Assembly: GCA_030427065.1 (NCBI GenBank) | Contig: JAUHWU010000015.1 | Location: 1-42,450 of the forward strand | DNA length: 42,450 bases | Direction of reading: 5' to 3' | DNA from: Gammaproteobacteria bacterium | Lineage (GTDB): Bacteria; Pseudomonadota; Gammaproteobacteria; Pseudomonadales; Pseudohongiellaceae | Shown here: positions 38,615-42,450 of the stretch, piece after piece | Position numbering within the stretch: the first letter of the stretch is position 1 | Layout: the number at the start of each line of letters is the position of its first letter | Notes under the pieces: model-generated | Told to the model about the DNA's origin: nothing | The model's database searches: none | What the model saw: only the letters and a program-made list of their open reading frames with translations | Translations under genes and position numbers: made by a program

Positions 38615-39217
38615 ATGACAGATCTTTCCTCCATAAACGCTTTTCTGCTTTGTCCCACCCCTTCAGCATGGGTGGAATGGGCATTGGAGAATGAGCAATT
38701 GATGCTTGTCGATCATGCCAATTGCGAAAAAAAAGCCGCAGCAACCGCAATGAACCTGATGTATCGGTACGTTGACAAGACCGAATTGTTAAAGAAAATG
38801 TCTCAATTAGCCAGGGAAGAGCTACTTCATTTTGAACAGGTAGTTTCATTGATGCAGGAAAAAGGTATAAGTTATATCCACCTTACATCATCACGCTATG
38901 CTTCTTCGTTGCGCGAGCATATGCACACTCATGAGCCGGCTAAACTGGTTGATACACTAATTGTCGGCGCTTTTGTAGAAGCAAGGTCCTGTGAAAGGTT
39001 TGCCAGCATAGCGCCAAAACTGGACGACAAATTACAGCGTTTTTATAGCTCACTACTACGCTCTGAATGCCGGCATTATGAAGATTACCTTACACTTGCA
39101 CGTCTTTATCAAGACTCTGATATTACGGAAAGAATTGCTTTTTTTGCTGCAAAAGAGGCTGAGTTAATTTTAACGCCTGATACTGAGTTCAGATTTCACA
39201 GCGGTATTCCTGCCTGA
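38615..39217 (+). CDS. miaE: tRNA 2-methylthio-N6-isopentenyladenosine hydroxylase MiaE
   Basis: The 200-residue ferritin-like di-iron enzyme hydroxylates ms2i6A37 in tRNAs that read UNN codons. The iron ligands can be placed as E38, E69 and H72 (EELLH), E122, and E151 and H154 (ECRH), in the expected four-helix spacing. The N-terminal LLCPTPSAWVEWAL is typical of the family. Length is normal. It is convergent with the LRR lipoprotein gene, 22 bases apart; miaA and miaB are not in the window. Confidence 0.94.
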   Translation: MTDLSSINAFLLCPTPSAWVEWALENEQLMLVDHANCEKKAAATAMNLMYRYVDKTELLKKMSQLAREELLHFEQVVSLMQEKGISYIHLTSSRYASSLREHMHTHEPAKLVDTLIVGAFVEARSCERFASIAPKLDDKLQRFYSSLLRSECRHYEDYLTLARLYQDSDITERIAFFAAKEAELILTPDTEFRFHSGIPA

Positions 39218-39239
39218 AACTATTATTAAATTCAGGGAG

Positions 39240-39746
39240 CTATTTTCGGCAGCTTTCAGGTTTATTTAAAGAGTTGCCAATTTTCTTTTCAAGATCATTC
39301 AATTGAGCGCAATTGATTTCATTGTTCCCCTGAAGCGAAACAAAACGCAGAATTGGTAACGACATCAGGGCATTGACGTTGGTGATCCTGTTGTTCCTGA
39401 TGCTGAGTAGTCTCAGGTTTCTAAGTGATAACAAAGGTGACAGGTCATTAATCTGATTGTCGCTTAGTTCAAGTTGCTCCAGGTTGGGCAAGCCACTGAT
39501 CCCTGCCAGGCTCTGAATACCGGCTGAAGGGCATGCAAGCAGCTTCACCGCTGCAGGGTCCTGGCTGTCAGCATGGGCAAAATACTGATTCAGACAACCC
39601 TGAAAATTGGCATCACTAAGCAAGCCCGGGGCAGGGGGGGCACCGCTCGGTGTATAGACAATATTATCATTGAATACAAATTGATATCGGCTGCATGCTG
39701 AAATGGCGAAAGTCAGTGCTATGACTGTAGCCGGTATACATTTCAT
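39240..39746 (-). CDS. Small lipoprotein with leucine-rich repeats
   Basis: From the ATG at 39746 the protein has 168 residues. A lipobox (ISAC, lipidated Cys18) follows a hydrophobic signal. About three LRR units of the SDS22/internalin type occur at about 80-145: LPNLEQLELSDNQINDLSPL, LRNLRLLSIRNNRITNVNAL and LPILRFVSLQGNNEINC. Several Cys residues (about 50, 71, 145, 165) may form disulfides. An AGGAATACTT ribosome site supports this start over a TTG 33 bases upstream. Function is unknown; a protein-binding outer-membrane or periplasmic role is inferred. It is a single gene between miaE and the FKBP gene. Confidence 0.8.
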   Translation of the reverse strand: MKCIPATVIALTFAISACSRYQFVFNDNIVYTPSGAPPAPGLLSDANFQGCLNQYFAHADSQDPAAVKLLACPSAGIQSLAGISGLPNLEQLELSDNQINDLSPLLSLRNLRLLSIRNNRITNVNALMSLPILRFVSLQGNNEINCAQLNDLEKKIGNSLNKPESCRK

Positions 39747-39988
39747 AAGTATTCCTGAAGTGACGGCTGTTTTGTACAACTAATAAATCCTTTGTCTTAT
39801 CCGTCCATTATGCGCTTTGATGTTTGCATAAAGCCATGCTCAAACAGAAGGTTTCAGTATTATTTTGAGCTTGCGATTGGTGAACTGTGAGGCTTGAGGT
39901 GGTATTTCAATTGCACTCTAGGTAGTATTGCGCGTTGCTGACATCCTTATTGTCAGCCTAAAAATTCAATGAGTAAAGGACAGGAAAT

Positions 39989-40678
39989 ATGAAATTTTTA
40001 CCTTTGGCAGTCCGCTGCAGTGCGTTGACGGCAATCTTACTTGGGAGCTTTGTTATGGCCCAGGATCTGGAGTCGGATGAAGGAAAAGCTGGATACAGTA
40101 TTGGCGTCAATATTGGTATGAACCTGGTAAGTCAGATGCCAATGGATGATATCGATGCGGATGCCCTCGTCGCTGGTGTAAGAGATGCACTTAACGGCGA
40201 GTTACAGATGAGTGAAGCAGAAATTATGGCTGCTATTCAGGCATTTTCCACCGCTCAGCAGGCACGTATGAATGCCGAGGTAGAGGCTGCGGCGCAAGCC
40301 GGCCGGGATTTCCTTGTCAATAATGGTCAGCGTCCTGAAGTAACAACCACGGCATCAGGCCTTCAGTATGAGGTTTTGTCACAAGGTGCGGCTGGTGCGC
40401 CGATGCCTGAGGCCAGTGATACGGTAACAGTTCATTATCATGGCACATTGATTGATGGCACAGTATTTGACAGTTCAGTAGAAAGGGGTGATCCCGCATC
40501 ATTTCCACTCAATGGCGTCATTGCCGGCTGGACCGAGGGTGTGCAGTTGATGAAAGTAGGGGATAAATTCCGCTTTTTCATTCCACCTGAATTGGCTTAT
40601 GGTCCAAATGGTGCCGGTCAGCTGATTGGCCCCAACATGACACTGGTGTTTGATGTTGAATTACTGGAGGTTCAATAA
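39989..40678 (+). CDS. Periplasmic FKBP-type peptidyl-prolyl isomerase
   Basis: The 229-residue protein has a signal peptide (cleavage near VMAQ, residue 25), an N-terminal helical dimerisation domain (about 26-115, with GYSIGVNIGMNL and the long helix around 80-110), and a C-terminal FKBP domain (about 138-229) with VTVHYHGTLIDGTVFDSS, VIAGWTEGVQLMKVG and IPPELAYGPNGAG. This is the FkpA/Mip/FklB arrangement that helps fold outer-membrane proteins. The ribosome site ACAGGAA precedes the ATG. The M18 gene follows 8 bases later. Confidence 0.93.
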   Translation: MKFLPLAVRCSALTAILLGSFVMAQDLESDEGKAGYSIGVNIGMNLVSQMPMDDIDADALVAGVRDALNGELQMSEAEIMAAIQAFSTAQQARMNAEVEAAAQAGRDFLVNNGQRPEVTTTASGLQYEVLSQGAAGAPMPEASDTVTVHYHGTLIDGTVFDSSVERGDPASFPLNGVIAGWTEGVQLMKVGDKFRFFIPPELAYGPNGAGQLIGPNMTLVFDVELLEVQ

Positions 40679-40686
40679 TAAGCCCC

Positions 40687-42018
40687 GTGGCAAAAAAATC
40701 AGATGTTGCACAACGCGCAGATATTGCGCATTTAAACAGTGGCCTGATTGATTTCATTCAGGCCTCACCCACGCCTTACCATGCAGTTCGCTCTCTGGCC
40801 TGCGAACTCGAAGCGGCCGGTTTTCAATACCTGGATGAAAGTGAACCCTGGAAATTGGAAAAAAAGCAGGGGTACTTTGTTATCCGAGCGGGTTCTTCAA
40901 TTATTGCTTTCAAGACCGGCAATGATGATTTAGCCGCCAATGGTTTCAGAATGGTCGGCGCTCACACTGACAGCCCGTGTCTGAAAATAAAACCGCAACC
41001 TGAAATTAATCGTTATCAATACGGCCAACTTGGTGTTGAAGTTTATGGCGGGGTATTACTCAATCCCTGGTTTGATCGGGATCTGTCTATAGCAGGTAGA
41101 GTCGATTACAGGGAGAGAAGCGGCAAATTGTCCCATTGCCTGATCAATTTTGAAAAAGCCATAGCTATAATCCCCAGCCTGGCGATTCATCTTGATCGAG
41201 AGGCTAATGAAAACCGCAGTATCAATGCTCAAACTGATGTTATTCCTGTAATCACACAGCTTGCTAAAGATGGATCTATTGACCTGAAACAGGTATTGCT
41301 TGAGCACCTGCGTTCTACCATGAAACTTAAAGCAGCGGAAAAAGTTCTGGCCTATGATTTGCGTCTTTACGATGTGCAACCGCCAGCTTTGATCGGCATG
41401 CATGAAGAATTTATCGCCGGAGCAAGACTGGACAATCTGCTCAGCTGTTATGTCGGTATGCAAAGCTTGCTGCTTGGCAATGACAAGCATGCCAGCCTGC
41501 TGGTTTGTACAGATCATGAAGAAGTGGGCAGTGTTTCTGCCATCGGGGCAAAAGGCCCGTTTCTGGAATCGGTTGTTGAGCGAATTGCCGAAGCCCTGGT
41601 ATCAGCCTCGGCTGAAAGCAAGCGTCATATTCTCGACAAATCCATTATGTTTTCCGTTGATAATGCTCACGGCATTCATCCTAACTTTCCGGGTAAACAT
41701 GATGATAAACATGGACCACTGTTAAACTCTGGCCCTGTTATCAAAATAAATGCTAACCAGCGTTATGCGACATCGAGCGAAACCTCGGCTTTTTTCAGGC
41801 AATTGTGTGAAGTAAACGATGTGCCGATTCAGTCTTTTGTGGTCAGAAACGACATGGGCTGTGGGTCAACTATCGGGCCTATTGTGGCCGGCGAATTGGG
41901 GTTAAAAACCCTGGATATCGGGGTCCCTACATTTGCCATGCATTCGATCAGGGAAATGGCTGGTGCAAAAGATACCGCTTATCTCGCCACAGCGCTTACT
42001 GCGTTTTATAACCGTTGA
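40687..42018 (+). CDS. apeB: M18 family aminopeptidase
   Basis: The 443-residue zinc exopeptidase has metal-site motifs VGAHTDSPCLKIKP (H93, D95), CTDHEEVGSVSAIGAKG, DNAHGIHPNFPGKHD and the C-terminal histidine in FAMHSIREM, with GCGSTIGPI before it. This matches the M18 (aspartyl-aminopeptidase type) family of cytoplasmic peptidases. The start is GTG at 40687; no upstream ATG exists in frame and the N-terminal block (SGLIDFIQASPTPYHAVRSL) fixes the frame. The start has no close ribosome site, so translation may depend on coupling to the FKBP gene 8 bases upstream. Confidence 0.93.
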   Translation: MAKKSDVAQRADIAHLNSGLIDFIQASPTPYHAVRSLACELEAAGFQYLDESEPWKLEKKQGYFVIRAGSSIIAFKTGNDDLAANGFRMVGAHTDSPCLKIKPQPEINRYQYGQLGVEVYGGVLLNPWFDRDLSIAGRVDYRERSGKLSHCLINFEKAIAIIPSLAIHLDREANENRSINAQTDVIPVITQLAKDGSIDLKQVLLEHLRSTMKLKAAEKVLAYDLRLYDVQPPALIGMHEEFIAGARLDNLLSCYVGMQSLLLGNDKHASLLVCTDHEEVGSVSAIGAKGPFLESVVERIAEALVSASAESKRHILDKSIMFSVDNAHGIHPNFPGKHDDKHGPLLNSGPVIKINANQRYATSSETSAFFRQLCEVNDVPIQSFVVRNDMGCGSTIGPIVAGELGLKTLDIGVPTFAMHSIREMAGAKDTAYLATALTAFYNR

Positions 42019-42050
42019 AATAATGTCTTTTTTAGTCGACTCAACCTTCC

Positions 42051-42450
42051 TCAGCTTTTCTGCCTTTTAAGATCTCTCACCAGATATCTCAGTGGTAATA
42101 CAGCACTTATTTCACCTTTATTCATTGGCAGTGGGTCTCTGCTGATAAGTGAAGCAATGTATTCTCCCAAAAGTGGTGTAGTGACCAGTCCGCTGGAACC
42201 ATGGGCAATATTTATATACAGACCGGGAAAATAGTGAGGTTTGGCGACAATCTCCTTGCGGGCATTACGCTGATAGTCACAATAGATGCTGCGTGTTAAG
42301 CGGCTCTCTTCAATGGGGCCTGCGAGCGGCAGGTAATCAGGCGTTGAACATCGCGTACCGGAGCGACTGCTTATTGCATCGGGGTTATTGTTCAATTCTG
42401 AGCTGATGGTCTTATGCAGTGATGGTGCTATGTCCTTGAGCATCTGCAAA
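42051..42450 (-). CDS. mnmC: MnmC-type FAD-dependent oxidoreductase, C-terminal part only
   Basis: The last 132 or so residues of a gene that runs off the right edge of the window. Visible blocks are SSRSGTRCSTPDYLPLAGP, FPGLYINIAHGSSGLVTTPL and LLGEYIASLISRDPLP, ending RYLVRDLKRQKS. These match the FAD-domain end of MnmC, which converts cmnm5U to nm5U and mnm5U at the wobble base of certain tRNAs. The N-terminal methyltransferase part lies outside, so a stand-alone oxidoreductase of the DadA/MnmC fold cannot be excluded. Converges with the M18 gene. Confidence 0.8.
   Translation of the reverse strand, partial: LQMLKDIAPSLHKTISSELNNNPDAISSRSGTRCSTPDYLPLAGPIEESRLTRSIYCDYQRNARKEIVAKPHYFPGLYINIAHGSSGLVTTPLLGEYIASLISRDPLPMNKGEISAVLPLRYLVRDLKRQKS

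Overview
The window is a stretch of chromosome from a gammaproteobacterium. The gene order closely follows a block known from Pseudomonas and relatives: hda / DUF2069 / wrbA / arsC-like, proS, aspS-ruvCAB-tolQRAB-pal-cpoB-queE-queC-tRNA-Lys, then nadA, bepA, a TusA-like gene, perM, dapA-bamC-purC. Some members of that block are missing, and the rest of the content (an arsenosugar-type cluster, moderate GC by eye) points to a non-Pseudomonas, possibly marine, lineage. The exact genus cannot be read from this sequence. Nearly all the DNA is coding and no integrase, transposase, phage gene, CRISPR array or plasmid function was seen.

Layout. 1-741 is a 3'-truncated exonuclease III gene preceded by a trypsin/PDZ protein (755-1702), both on the minus strand. 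A tRNA-Arg(CCT) lies at 1972-2048, then selO on the minus strand. 4066-6395 is a three-gene plus-strand cluster: an ArsS-type radical SAM enzyme and two arsenosugar-associated glycosyltransferases. 6468-9302 holds DUF3108 (minus) and DUF2066-hda (plus). 9325-12537 is minus-strand sppA, DUF2069, wrbA and arsC-like. 12599-16245 holds yihY (plus), proS and a tailed HU protein (both minus). A gene-free gap of about 580 bases follows, then fmdB-like and aspS.

19333-28240 is the core: ruvC, ruvA and ruvB (Holliday-junction processing), tolQ-tolR-tolA-tolB-pal-cpoB (envelope constriction and outer-membrane integrity), and queE-queC (7-deazaguanine/queuosine precursor). Three hairpin terminators divide the stretch from pal to 28566: after pal, after queC and after tRNA-Lys(TTT). 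28616-33861 holds a Sua5-type t6A enzyme, nadA, the periplasmic metalloprotease bepA, a TusA-like protein and a PerM-type permease. 34115-37127 is dapA, bamC, purC. 37214-42018 holds rmuC, miaE, a leucine-rich-repeat lipoprotein, an FKBP isomerase and an M18 aminopeptidase. The window closes with the 3' end of an mnmC-like gene.

Functionally this is mostly housekeeping. No clearly new multi-gene system is visible. The points most worth a second look are the cytoplasmic HtrA-like protein that has lost its catalytic histidine, the arsenosugar-type cluster without an adjacent arsM, the HU protein with a repeat-encoded histone-H1-like tail, the loss of yebC and ybgC from an otherwise conserved gene order (with a 9-bp tandem repeat at the yebC position), and the structured tolB-pal intergenic region.
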